This document shows, piece by piece, positions 24,357 to 40,414 of a stretch of 64,000 bases of DNA. The stretch is taken from the NCBI GenBank assembly GCA_964030475.1, contig CAXIPT010000001.1:14760769-14824768 (forward strand), in the 5' to 3' direction. The stretch comes from Tethya wilhelma. Lineage: Eukaryota; Porifera; Demospongiae; Tethyida; Tethyidae. How positions within the stretch are numbered: position 1 is the first letter of the stretch; each line of letters opens with the position of its first letter. Made by a program: the position numbers and the translations under genes. Under the pieces are notes generated by a model, which was not told where the DNA came from, did no database searches, and saw only the letters and a program-made list of their open reading frames with translations.

Positions 24357-27300
24357 ATGACCAGTGCTGCCCTATTGGTTTTTCTCCTAGCGTTCGGAGT
24401 ACCATCCTTTTCTGGAGCAGACTTGTGTCCAGGTGAAAGTGGCTGTGGGTCAACCATGCAAGAAGATTTTTTAATATTTATCAATACAACTTGTGAAGAT
24501 GAACGGTTTCATTCATCGAGCGTCCTTCCAGCAGTAAAGCTAGCATTGAAGGCAGTGAACGATGTACTACCAATGGCCAGATTAGAAGTCAAACCAGTGG
24601 ATCTGAATGCGAACCGTCGTGTAAGTTGCATGGTAGACGTCTGTTAAATTTTTACCCATTTTTAGGCACAATTATTGTGGTAAACCTGTCTATTGGGTTG
24701 CTACAGCTTCTCAACATTGCCAGTGGTGATATACTTACCTGTATGTGACTATATGTACATGACTTCAAAGGTTTAGTTGCTATATACACAGGTTATGAGT
24801 ATCAGGCTTGCACATGTATCTACAGGGGACTTTAACATTACTACAATGTTTATTGTCATGTCACAATTACTTACAGGCAGCCAACTTGAGCAGCCATATA
24901 AGTATAATGAACAATAGCACTTAATTGCAAGATTCTGATCAAGATATAAAATAGGGGAATTTCATAATAGGGATAATAATTTTAAATTATTGTTTATCAA
25001 AATTATGTAGGGATCACTGTCCTTATCACATCTTCTTGAGGAAATTCTACCAACAGCAAAAGCCGTGCTCTATCCAGGATGCTCATTGTACACTGGGATA
25101 CTGGCTGATATCAGCAGACAACTATTCAATCTCAGTGTTGTAAGCTTTACTTTAATATGCAGCAAGTGTTGTAGTATTAGAGCTAATTAAGTTTGAATTG
25201 TCTTATTGTTTTGTCTTCTTCTTGACAACATACCGTAGGTCACCTACACATTCCCAAGTCAACGAATGCATCCTTCCTTTGACCAGTATCAGATGTTTCC
25301 ATCAGAGAAGCATCTAGCAGTTGGTATAGTCTCTTTCATTGCCTACTTTGATTGGAAAAGGGTGGTCATTCTAACCGAAGACCTTCCTGTCTTTACTACC
25401 ATCTTTGAGGAGCTCCGAGACACCCTGGTCAGGAGGAAGACCAATGTGACTGGCACAATAATCATAAAGGGGTCAGATCAGGGACTACAGCTGGTTTCTG
25501 ATGAAATCTTTGTAAGTGGCTTTGTAAAAGTGCTTATGTTTTGATATATACGTGTTTTCCCTCTTTTCATTCATGTATATACAGCCTCCTGATAACAGGG
25601 TGTTTGTGCTCAACATGCATCCCATTTACACCAGAGCAGTATTGTGTGAGGTATAATAACTTATGCTATTAATTTTTTCCAAAACACAGTGTTCAATATT
25701 CAACTGTATGATGTGTTTTTAATTTTCCACGTGTTGGGAGATAATTTGAGTTTTTTTAAACATCTACAGTTTGTTCAACAGCATTGTTGTCCAATCATTA
25801 ATTTTATCATAGGCATTCAACAGTGGAATGACCTACCCTGGTTATGTGTGGATCACATATGGCTGGTACTTTGATCAGTGGTGGAAAGAGACAAGGATGA
25901 ACAAAGGGGACAACTGCTCTAATGAGGAGATCATCTCTGTCCTTGAAGGAGCCATAGCTGTGACTCACTACCCCACCACCTCCAATTACCCCAGCCAACT
26001 GACTGATCATGGAGTATGTTCATTGAGAGTATAATCTTTAAAATTCTGCATTGTATAATGGTATAATCAGTACTGCTCATGCACCCAGTCTTTTAGAACC
26101 TATGCCAGTTCTGCATATGATGCTGTGGTGTTCTTGGCAAGTAAACTGCTCTACCCTTCCTTCAAGCTTGATTCTTCCTTTAATGTAAGCAAAGACCTCA
26201 AGTCTTATTTCAATGAAATGGATAAACACTGCATGCTATTTTACATTCAGAGCAATCTGGTTGCATTCAGTGAACATGGAGTACGTGAAAGCAATGAGAT
26301 AACCTTTTCTCAATATCAATGGAATGGTAATTGTTTGTTTTTACTGGCATTTCATGTTCATGTATCAACTATACTGTACTTGTAGCCCACTTGTGACGTA
26401 GATCAAAGTGCTGAGTGATATTGCACTATGGTCAGGGCATATATCACTGATATTGCACTGTGGTTTGTGTACTGCAGTTACTTATGAGTACAGCACTGCT
26501 GGTATATATTCTCTAGCTATATAGCTAGCTACCAAACTGCTACAGTCGTAGATACAGGAATACTCACCACACTGGAGTCAAGCTTCAGTTGAGAAGATTC
26601 GGTGAAGGACACAGACGAATTTTGAAAAATCCTGCTGTCATTTGTTTGTTCACTGATAGATTTTCAAATTTCTTGCTGCTTTTTTTGAACAGAAAAGGCT
26701 CCAGCTAGTCTTGCTAGCCTGCCAAGAGACTCAATAGCTATATAGCTAGTAGCTAGTCAAATTTCAACAAACCATGCTTCAATCCTACACTCTTCTGGTA
26801 ATCGAGGGTTCTCACTTTCAAACTGGTTTGTAAACGATAGTAGCAAACTTTACTAGCCTCTAAATGACTTGCTAGCATCCAGCTAGCAAGCCTACTGCTT
26901 TCTGTGGGCTACAAAATAGTTATTACAGATCTTTCTGTGTGTATGGAAGACGTGTAATAACTATAACATAATTATTTCACTAGATTATGAAAAATTACCG
27001 TAGGTTCCAATCAGTTTCTAATGCGAGAGGTCATAGGGTCACAGGAGCCTCTAGGCAACCTGACTCTCAGAGAGGAAGAAGATTTGTGGCCAACTGGAGT
27101 GCCTTCTGATGGGACACCAGAGACTGTGGAGAACTACCCTCTCTTGCCACTCATGGTTGTCTGCTACACTGGAGCCACTGCTGGGATACTGCTGGCAATT
27201 GGCTGCCTCATATTCAACATTATGTTCAGGAACAAAAAGTGAATGGCATTATAATAATTTGCAGAGTGACACAAGCATTATCCCCTATAATAATATATAC

Positions 27301-28841
27301 TACCATATAGGCTGGTTCGTCTCACTAGTCCAAACATCAACTACATCATCATAATTGGAGCAGTTTTGTCCTATAGTTCTATCTACGAATTTTTCTACCT
27401 ACCAGGGTCATCCAAAGAACAGATTGTTGTTCTTTGCAATGTAAGGGATGTATACTTGGCTCTCCATAACACACACCAATCACCCACCTCCTCCTTCCAA
27501 CACCCCAACACTCACACTCTCACACACATAGGTGTGCACACAGGCATACACACACACATACACACCAATCACCCACCCCCTCCTCTCGAAACACTCACAC
27601 ACACACACACTGATAGATGAGGTTATGGTTATCTTCTCTTGGATATGTACTGACTTTTTTACCCATCAATGTCAAAATGTGGAGAGTGTTTTACATCTGT
27701 AGGAAACCTAAACCAACCATGATGAATGTGGTAAGTTTGCAATTATTTTAGATGTAAGATTATTATCCCTGGATGTGTAATATTGTACAGTTCCTTAAAG
27801 ACTGGCACTTAATTTTCATCATTGGTTTCTTTGTCATCTTGGACCTCATCTTACTCATCATAGTCACTGTAGTGGACAACTCACGCTACACTGTCAAGAT
27901 CATCCCAGATAAAGAGCACCCAGGAACATCAGTCAATGTGAGCTAAAACTGTGAACTACACAATGTCATGTATTGTAGTGTATACCTCAAGAACACAATC
28001 ACTCCCCAGGATGATGGTATCACTATATCTTACACTGTCTCGAGATGCTACTCAGCAACAGAGACATACTGGATTATTGTGCTGTTTGGCTACAAAGTCT
28101 TGATTCAAGTAATTGGNTGTTTGGCTACAAAGTCTTGATTCAAGTAATTGGTGTGTTCCTTGCGTTCAACATCAGGAAAGTCAAGATCAAAGGACTCAAT
28201 GATTCCAAGGAGATATCCTTCATCCTCTACATCACCACTTTCATTCTTGGGGTTGTCATTCTTGTGACAATTGTATTAGGTGACTACATTAACATCGATG
28301 GAGGAACATATGGCCTTGGGATCACCACTGCCACCACAGTGGTACTCACTTTCATCTTTGTGCCAAAGGTACAATAGTCTCCACTGCCTTCCTTGAATCC
28401 TCGCATAGGCTACACTGTTATACTTTATCATTTCTCTCCCGACAGATGTATAATCTTTATCATGATCCAAGAGGAGAGAAGATTTTCTCCCCAACAGAGC
28501 TGCCAAATCACAGCAGTGCAATAAAGACATCTGATCTCGTGGAAGACAACAAGATCGTCATAGCTGCTTTGAGGAAGAGGATAAAGGAATTGGAGAGCAG
28601 GTGTGGTATTGCAGAGGATATCAAGGAAGATGTAAGTAAGATTTCCAACAATATTGTTGAGATGATCATATCAGGTAGATGTGTGTATATGTTGCATTTA
28701 TGGGTATATATATATATATTATTGATTCGTAATATTATATTATTATATGTATATTTTATCTTTCTACAGTTAACTGTTGTGTCTACTCTACATGCAGCAC
28801 CTCCTGGTGCTGATGTTGATTGTAGTGCTAGTGTAGAATGA
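24357..28841 (+). CDS. GABA-B-like class C GPCR, tandem paralogue 1
   Basis: Class C receptors bind small ligands through an extracellular Venus-flytrap domain and signal through G proteins. Exons: 24357-24620 (signal peptide and start of flytrap), 25011-25139, 25239-25511, 25585-25650, 25813-26013, about 26090-26184, about 26252-26327, 27004-27239, 27310-27442, 27616-27731, 27791-27938, about 28011-28371, 28446-28632 and about 28770-28841. Flytrap pieces include YPGCSLYTGILADISRQLFN and YVWITYGWYFDQWW. The 7TM part has GABA-B hallmarks: SPNINYIIIIGAVLSY, VKMWRVFYICRK, a YKVLIQVIGVFLAF helix, KIKGLNDSKEISFILY and VVLTFIFVPK. A short coiled coil (IAALRKRIKELESRC) follows, as in GABA-B receptors. 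A single N at 28117 sits between two identical 34-bp sequences inside the 7TM exon, an artefact. The ligand is unknown; it may not be GABA. Confidence 0.88.
26328..27003. other. Large intron of GABA-B-like receptor 1 with short local repeats
   Basis: This 676-bp intron is longer than its counterpart in paralogue 2 (about 55 bp). It carries repeated gatattgcact(a/g)tgg motifs near 26420-26465 and many agctag(cta)-type short repeats. No exon was seen. Confidence 0.5.
28117..28117. other. Single N between identical 34-bp ends (contig join)
   Basis: Bases 28083-28116 and 28118-28151 are identical (tgtttggctacaaagtcttg and onward). This is an uncollapsed contig overlap joined with one N; removing one copy restores the receptor helix spacing seen in paralogue 2. 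Confidence 0.95.
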
Positions 28842-29018
28842 TTATCAGTGGTTTTACTAGCTAGAATAGTGACTAAAAAGATCCTATAACAAACACATAG
28901 ACATATTATTAACTTGCATTGCTTATTTATAACTGAAGTTTTAACTGTGTGCTTTTGTGGTTATTTTGTATCGCCCGTTGTGACAATGTCTACACTCATG
29001 GGCGGGGCTCAAGCATTT

Positions 29019-29030
29019 GGCGCATGCGCA
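29019..29030. promoter_or_regulatory. NRF1-like palindrome upstream of GABA-B-like receptor 2
   Basis: The sequence ggcgcatgcgca differs from the NRF1 consensus only at the first base and lies 65 bp upstream of the ATG at 29095. A gggcggggc GC box lies just upstream. Confidence 0.5.
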
Positions 29031-29094
29031 CAGAGTGATCGACCGAGTAGCTATAAAAATTACCGAGAGTTGATAAAATTTTTACTTTCTGAAG

Positions 29095-31767
29095 ATGTTG
29101 AGTTTAACTTTGTTTATTCTACTCCTGGCATTTGGAGGACGATCCTACTTTGTAGTAGCGTTTGGCTGTCAGTGTAATACCACTGCTCAAGAAAAGGATG
29201 ATATTAATAATATTTTGTTTGTGAATACAACTTGTGAGAATGAAGGGTTTCTCTCTAAAACTGTTCTTCCTGACATAAAAGAAGCTTTAACAGTGGTAAA
29301 TCGTGCACTAACAGCGAGTAGGTTGAATGTTAGCATACTAACTATTCCCAATAATGGTCGAGAAGTAAGTTTGACCCCCTTTTAATAAAATTTGATATTT
29401 TTTTCTGACTAAATTTATTGAAAACATGAACAATTTCATTTATAACAGGGAGCTTCATCAGACATCCTCCAAGGAATTCTTAATCCAACTGCAAAAGCAG
29501 TACTCCATCCAGGGTGCTCATTGTACACCGACACGCTAGTTGGCATCAGTCAACAACTGTTCAATCTCAGTGTTGTAAGTGTGTGTGATTGCAAAGAATT
29601 CAAAAAGCATACACTATAATTATAAAGTTAAGTGACGTTTTCCCCAATGTGGTGTGAATGAATATATGCACCATCATAATTATTTAGGTTACTTATGTAT
29701 TTCCAGTATATCCTGTTGAACGAGAATTCTTCCTGAGGCATTATCAGATGTTTCCATCAGAGGACCTCCTGGTAGATGGTGTAGCCTCATTCATTGCCTA
29801 CTTTAACTGGACACGAGCAGTCATACTTACTGAAGAGTTACCTACTTTTACTACAGTATGTATCAGTGATTAACATTGTGTAGCTTTGTGAAAATGTTTT
29901 GTGAGCGCATGTTTTGAATTAAATTCCAGATGTCATTCACAATGGAACATGCTATAATAATTATTATTGTCCCATTGTGAGTGACTTTCTGAATAAAATG
30001 TGAATATATACATGCAGATCTTTGAAAAGCTTGAAGACTCCCTGGAAAAGAAGAACATTACTGTGACTAGCAAGATGCTAATAGAGGAATCTGAACGCAA
30101 ACTAGTTGGTGAAAAAATATTTGTAAGTGATTTTGGCATCATTTGGTGTACAACTGTGTAATGCATACCTTTCTCATCACTACAGCCTCGTGATAACAGA
30201 GTGTTTGTTTTGAACATGCATCCAATTTTTGCCAGACAAGTCTTGTGTCAGGTAATATGAACAATGTCTATTATAGCACATGAGTTTGTTGCATGGCCCA
30301 CAACCAACAATAACAATTACTGTAATTAAGTACATAATATATAGCTAGACTACCTTCGTGGCTAACTCTGACAGGCATTCCACACTAGAAGGACCTACCC
30401 TGCTTATGTGTGGATCACATATGGCTGGTACTCTGATCAGTGGTGGAAAGAGACAAGGATGAACAAACTGGACAACTGCTCTAATGAGGAGATCATCACT
30501 GTCCTTGAAAGAGCCATAGCTGTAACTCACTACCCCACCACTTCCAGTCACCCCAGCCAACAGACCACAGCCCATGATCATGTACAAAAATTAATATTAT
30601 TCGTATTTATAGTAAAAATTGTTGCATATATAATATCACTGACTGCATGTATGTGTATATATCATCTTATCAAAAGCTTTTACATAAATATTATATATAT
30701 ATATATATATATACTGTATTGTATACTTATTTCCAGAACTTTCGAACATATGCCATGTCGGCGTACGATGCTACAATTTTCCTAGCACATAAAATTGATC
30801 CCTCATTATCAGCTAATTTTTCCAGTTTACATGTAAGCATCAAAATGATAGTTTACTTTGTAATGATGTAGAGAGATATGTATTATGATTGTAGCTTTTT
30901 ATCCACAGGGACAACCGGTCCCATTCGATGAGAATGGAACACGTACCATTGATGTCAACATCACTTTCTTTCAATACCGAAATAGTGTGCATGCTTTGTT
31001 AATCATTGAATTCACTATTATTGCTACATAATTCAATTTTATAGGTTCCGACCAGTCCCTAATGCGAGAGGTCATAGGGTCACAGGAGCCTCAAGGCAAC
31101 CTGACTCTCATAGAGGAAGAAGATTTGTGGCCAAATGGAGTGCCTTCTGATGGGACACCAGAAACTGTGGAGAAGTTCCCTCTCTTGCCACTCATGGTTG
31201 TCTGCTACACTGGAGCCACTGCTGGGATACTGCTAGCAATTGGCTGCCTCATATTCAACATCGTGTTTAGGAACAAAAAGTGAGTTTAACCACAAATAAT
31301 ACATATGCATTTTCTGTGGTTTAATTGACTGTACACCATGTCTTGTGATTTCTGACTAAACTAAAATGCTTATATTCATAGCGATTAGCTTACTTTGTAT
31401 CTATTTGTTTTACGTGTCGAGAATCAACTATATACCGTATGAGGCTATCCTGTACAGTGTATGTAAAAGTGATTGTTAAAGTTTTGTGGATAAAAAATAG
31501 TATTGATTTTAATTTACATGCATTTCTCAGTTCAGTAATACTATTAGGCTGGAATAATTGCTTGAAAATTAATTGTGAGTTGTTATATCATTAGTATTAT
31601 ACTTTATGGCACATGCATGCAGGCTGGTCCGTCTCACTAGTCCAAACATCAACTATATCATCATACTTGGAGCAGTTTTGTTGTACGGTTCCGTGTATGG
31701 GTACTTTTATGCAGGCACATCTAAATCATTATATGCACTATGTATTGTAAGTAATAACCAGAAATAG

Positions 31768-31805
<38 letters not shown>

Positions 31806-33003
31806 CAGTGGAGATTATGGTCAATTTCTTGTGGTTATGTGCTGACTTTTGTACCTATTAATGTCAAAATGTGGCGAGTATATTATATTTGTCGAAAACC
31901 AAGCCCCTCTATGAAAAATGTTGTAAGTAATATAATATTTGTGTTTGTGTGCTTTTCTTTTTTATTTTTTTCCCCTTACTAATGCTTGCTTATATCTTTG
32001 TTTTTTAAATTAAATCTAGACTGATTACATTGTGTAATTTTACAGTTCATCAAAGACTGGCATTTGATTCTCATTACTAGTTTTTTTGTCCTCTTGGAGC
32101 TCATCACACTCACCATAGTCACATCAGTGGACAACTCACGCTACACTCTTGAGAAAATTCCAGATAAGGAGCACCCAGGAACATCAGTCAATGTGAGTTT
32201 TATGTGCCAGACCCAGGTGTAATGGTTATAGGAGTATACATTTCTTATTCCAGGCTGCTGGAATTACCATATCTTACAATATATCAAAATGCTACTCACC
32301 AACAAAGCCAATCTGGTTTGGTTTTCTTGCTGGCTATAAGTTTTTGATACAAATAATCGGTGTGTTCCTTGCGTTCAACATCAGGAAAGTCAAGATCAAA
32401 GGACTCAATGATTCCAAGGAGATATCCTTCATCCTCTACATCACCACTGTCCTCATTGGGGTTATTGCTCTTGCGACACTTACACTTTCAGATTACAATA
32501 ATATTCATGCAGGGATATCTAGCCTAACAATTATTATTGGCACTACTGTAGTACTCACATTCATCTTTGTACCTAAGGTGCTGTTTTGATCTATAATTTA
32601 CAAGCCTTCTGAATAGCACTATATAATTCAGTATTAAAATTATGTATTTCTCTCAACAGATGTATGGCCTTTATCGTGATCCAAAAGGAGAGAAGATTTT
32701 CTTCCCAACAGAGCTGCCAAATCCCAACAGTACTAATACAGTTCTACAAATATCAGAAGACAGCAAGATTGTCATGGCTGCTTTGAAAAAGAGGATAAAG
32801 GAATTAGAAGACAAGTGTGATGAAGCAAAAGTGGATGTAAGCTAGTCAGTATGTCCTATGTAATGTATGCCACTCCTTGATAGTAGTGCACTCATGATTG
32901 AGCTGTTTGCTCTTTTTCTACAGCTGACAGTTGTGCCTGGTGATAGCTCTGGTGATCCTGTAGCAGCCTCTACTCATTATGATGTTGACTATGCTAAATG
33001 CTA
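29095..33003 (+). CDS. GABA-B-like class C GPCR, tandem paralogue 2
   Basis: This is a close paralogue of the preceding gene with the same order of domains. Exons: 29095-29364 (signal peptide MLSLTLFILLLAFGG), about 29449-29574, about 29688-29855, 30018-30121, about 30186-30251, about 30375-30581, about 30737-30832, about 30909-30988, 31045-31280, about 31622-31748, about 31809-31923, about 32046-32193, about 32254-32577, about 32661-32837 and about 32923-33003. It has an extra intron (29856-30017) inside the flytrap exon that is unbroken in paralogue 1. The 7TM region ends VVLTFIFVPKV, and a coiled coil (MAALKKRIKELEDKC) precedes the C-terminal tail. The 7TM and juxtamembrane exons are nearly identical to paralogue 1, while the flytrap exons have diverged more, suggesting divergence in ligand binding. 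Confidence 0.88.
31773..31803. repeat. (CA)n microsatellite in an intron of GABA-B-like receptor 2
   Basis: About 15 CA units directly precede the acceptor (caacag) of the exon at 31809. Paralogue 1 has a looser CA-rich run in the same intron (27460-27610), so the repeat predates the duplication or arose twice. Confidence 0.8.
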
Positions 33004-33104
33004 GTGCAGAATAACTGTCAGAAATGTTTTTCTTTGCACATTATTAATTGACAATTATATATAATGTGTTTTTTCTGGCTATATATAACTAATTAATTTG
33101 CTGC

Positions 33105-33150
33105 TAAATGTGGGTGGGGCTGCTCATGCACGGGACGGAAGTGGGCGGGG
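33105..33150. promoter_or_regulatory. GC-box / ETS-type sites upstream of SEL1L
   Basis: The stretch holds gtgggtggggc, a gacggaagt ETS-like core and gggcggggac within about 45 bp, ending about 70 bp upstream of the SEL1L ATG. A promoter role is inferred from position. Confidence 0.4.
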
Positions 33151-33220
33151 ACTGGCTGACTTATCAGGTGTGCTTCATATGGAACGACTTTAATACAACT
33201 ATATAGCCCACAGTAAAAAG

Positions 33221-37968
<4,748 letters not shown>

Positions 37969-38671
37969 TAGAAACAATCATACTGGTAACAGTTATTGCC
38001 TTCTGGTGTACATCTCTATGTGATGTATGTCTAGTTCATTTTTTTCAGTCAGAGCTTAAGATTTGTCAATTTAATTCTAAAAAATAACAAGCTTGTTTGT
38101 TATTGTTGTTTCTATGAATAACCTCATGCATGCAGTAGATACGCTGTGCAAGCTTGCTGAGTATGTTTGTCCACTGGCAAGTGTTAAAATCTTGTTACAC
38201 TCCTACGCTACAAGTGGAGAAGTTGTAACCTTGGAATAACTTCTTCTATTTTTCACATTAAATATCTCCCCACCCTTTATTAATTATGATTAATTGCCAT
38301 GCTGTGCACATAAAATGCTCACGTTGTACGAATCTTTTCATGTAAATATAGACAAATAATTGAAGTACATTCAGTATGCTCTATTATTTTTAATTATTTT
38401 TCACGTGTTCAATAGCTTCTGAGGTGTATAATTATCATAGTGTCCTAGGTGGTGGTTGTATACTTGTGATGGACTATGTTCAACATTTGTTTGTTGATAT
38501 ACCCATCTTGTTTTCATCTTTGTTTACTAATAGATAGAGTCGTGTTACAAAGAACATTTCAGCTGCTGTTGCTGTCTCTTTTAATGTCTTCACATAGTGT
38601 GTTTTGTGTGTCTTTGATCGGTGTGTTGATTGATGCTGAATGTTTTGTATTGTGTCTTGCATACATTAGTC
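37969..38671. other. SEL1L 3' region to contig end; no gene seen
   Basis: The 700 bp after the SEL1L stop are AT-rich and hold no exon I can support. The sequence ends at the single N at 38672. Confidence 0.5.
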
Positions 38672-38672
38672 N
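38672..38672. other. Single N: contig junction truncating oxoacyl-CoA reductase copy A
   Basis: The last three exons found in copy B are absent beyond this N, and the sequence on the far side is the SEL1L 3' flank. Confidence 0.75.
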
Positions 38673-38731
38673 GTATACATGTACACACACACGGCAACCA
38701 TGGAAAGGAAAGGTGTATGTTTGAGCATTAC

Positions 38732-39979
38732 CTTTGTTGCCGAGTAGACAACAACCATTGGTGCATCAAGATGACCCAAACCAGAAGACAAGTTAACAAT
38801 GACTCCTTTCTTCTTCTCCAGCATTTTAGGCAACACCAGCTTGGTCATCTTAAATTATGCACACATAGAAAGAGAACATCAAGTTATCACAGTCATGAGT
38901 GTGCTGAAGCTTAATGTATTATTATACCTGGACCATAGCTTGGTTGTTGATTGAAATCATATTATACAGCATCTATTATAATAATTATTATGTGAAATCA
39001 CTACAATGTGAGATTAATCAGTATAATATTTTAGTCTATGTTACCTTGGAATCGTTTGCAGTTACATATTCTGGATACGTCAGAGCAATCCCAACATTGT
39101 TGACTATTTTAAAGTACAACAAAAAGTAGCATAAAGGTTGATGCTGGCCATGCAGGGCATCTAAGCTGGTCCTGTGGGCTTACCCAGGACTCCAATGTCT
39201 AGATCTTTCAGCTGTTCACCAACGTTAGGATAGATCTCCAGTCCTTTGGAGAAGTCTGCTGTGATGATACGAACCTCACGACCATGTTTCTCTCCTGGAG
39301 AAGAGAAATGACAAGCCATTATGTACATACCTTACTACTCAAAAGTTTACAGACCCAAAGCTAATGTGACTCACGTATCTCTTCAGCAACTTTCTTCAGT
39401 TTCTCCTCAGAGCGGCTGATAATGACCACATTCAGACCTTGTCTGGCCAACTACATAATTACGTAGATAATCGAAGTAAACCTCAAGCTTCAGAGTTTTC
39501 AACCACATCATATACCTCTAAAGCATAGCCTCGTCCAATGCCTTCTGAGCCACCAGTTACGACTATAAAGTTAGTCAAAACATTCATAATAAAGTTAACA
39601 TACATGAAATGAATACTATATGTCTAACATTACAATGTCTTTTTGAATAACTTATATGGAAGTTTGATTTACCGGCCCATGCTCCATGTTTCTTGAGGTT
39701 CATTCTGGTGATCCCCCAGGGAGCCAGGAAGAAGGCATTGAAGTTCACTGCAAGGGACTTCAGTATCCTTAGCAACAACCATGAGAGCCACAGAACACCA
39801 ACCACTGTAGCTAGGCTCCTAGTGGGAGAGGGAGAGAGAGAGTAGAAGGTAAAAGTGGGTGGGGTCATTTACAACAATGTCCTGTTTTACACGAAGCTTC
39901 TAGCTGCTATTCAGCAGCTAGCTATTAAGTACATATACCTGTAGCTGCATTCACCTTCTGTGAACACCATCTGCATCAT
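38732..39979 (-). CDS. Very-long-chain 3-oxoacyl-CoA reductase (HSD17B12-like), copy A, 3' truncated
   Basis: The enzyme reduces 3-oxoacyl-CoA with NADPH in the ER fatty-acid elongation cycle. Exon 1 (39939-39979) gives MMQMVFTEGECSYR. Exon 2 (39673-39818) gives a membrane segment (VVGVLWLSWLLLRILKSLAV) and NLKKHGAWA. Later exons give the SDR core: VVTGGSEGIGRGYALE (39515-39561; GxxxGxG cofactor motif), QGLNVVIISRSEEKLKKVAE, an IITADFSKG exon, NNVG, and KKKGVIVNLSS with YSATK (catalytic Ser and YxxxK, exon ending 38732). After the donor at 38731 the next exon should follow, but the N at 38672 comes first and the C-terminal third is missing. Exon 2 is about 97% identical to copy B. The truncation is most likely an assembly break. 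Confidence 0.82.
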
Positions 39980-40414
39980 GTAGTTCAAGATCAAGTCTTG
40001 GGAGGAGTTAATCAGTTATTAACAAGTTAGTTAACTAGCTGATCATGATATCGATAACACTGTATAGGCAAACAATATTTCTCTACAGTGTTACAGTACA
40101 AAAAATAATTGCATGATTAGCAGTATATACAGAGCTATAGCATACCTATAGACTCACTTGGTAATAATTATAGTTACTGCATGCCTATTCTGCTCTTAAT
40201 GAATTCAAAATCTCTTAATGCCTTGATTATTATGATCATGAATGACACGATTTTTCTTGCTTTAAAGAAATCAGTAGAAAATTGGGTACAAGTTATAATA
40301 ATCACCCATCACAAAGGATCTACTACGATAACTAGCTCCTCTGAATCTAGAGAATATTATTTTGTTTGCTTCAATTCTAAAGTGCCAATTTGAAATTGGT
40401 ACCCTAATGCATGG
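39980..40414. other. Spacer between the two oxoacyl-CoA reductase copies
   Basis: About 435 bp of AT-rich sequence between the start of copy A and the stop of copy B. No exon or repeat was recognised. Confidence 0.5.
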
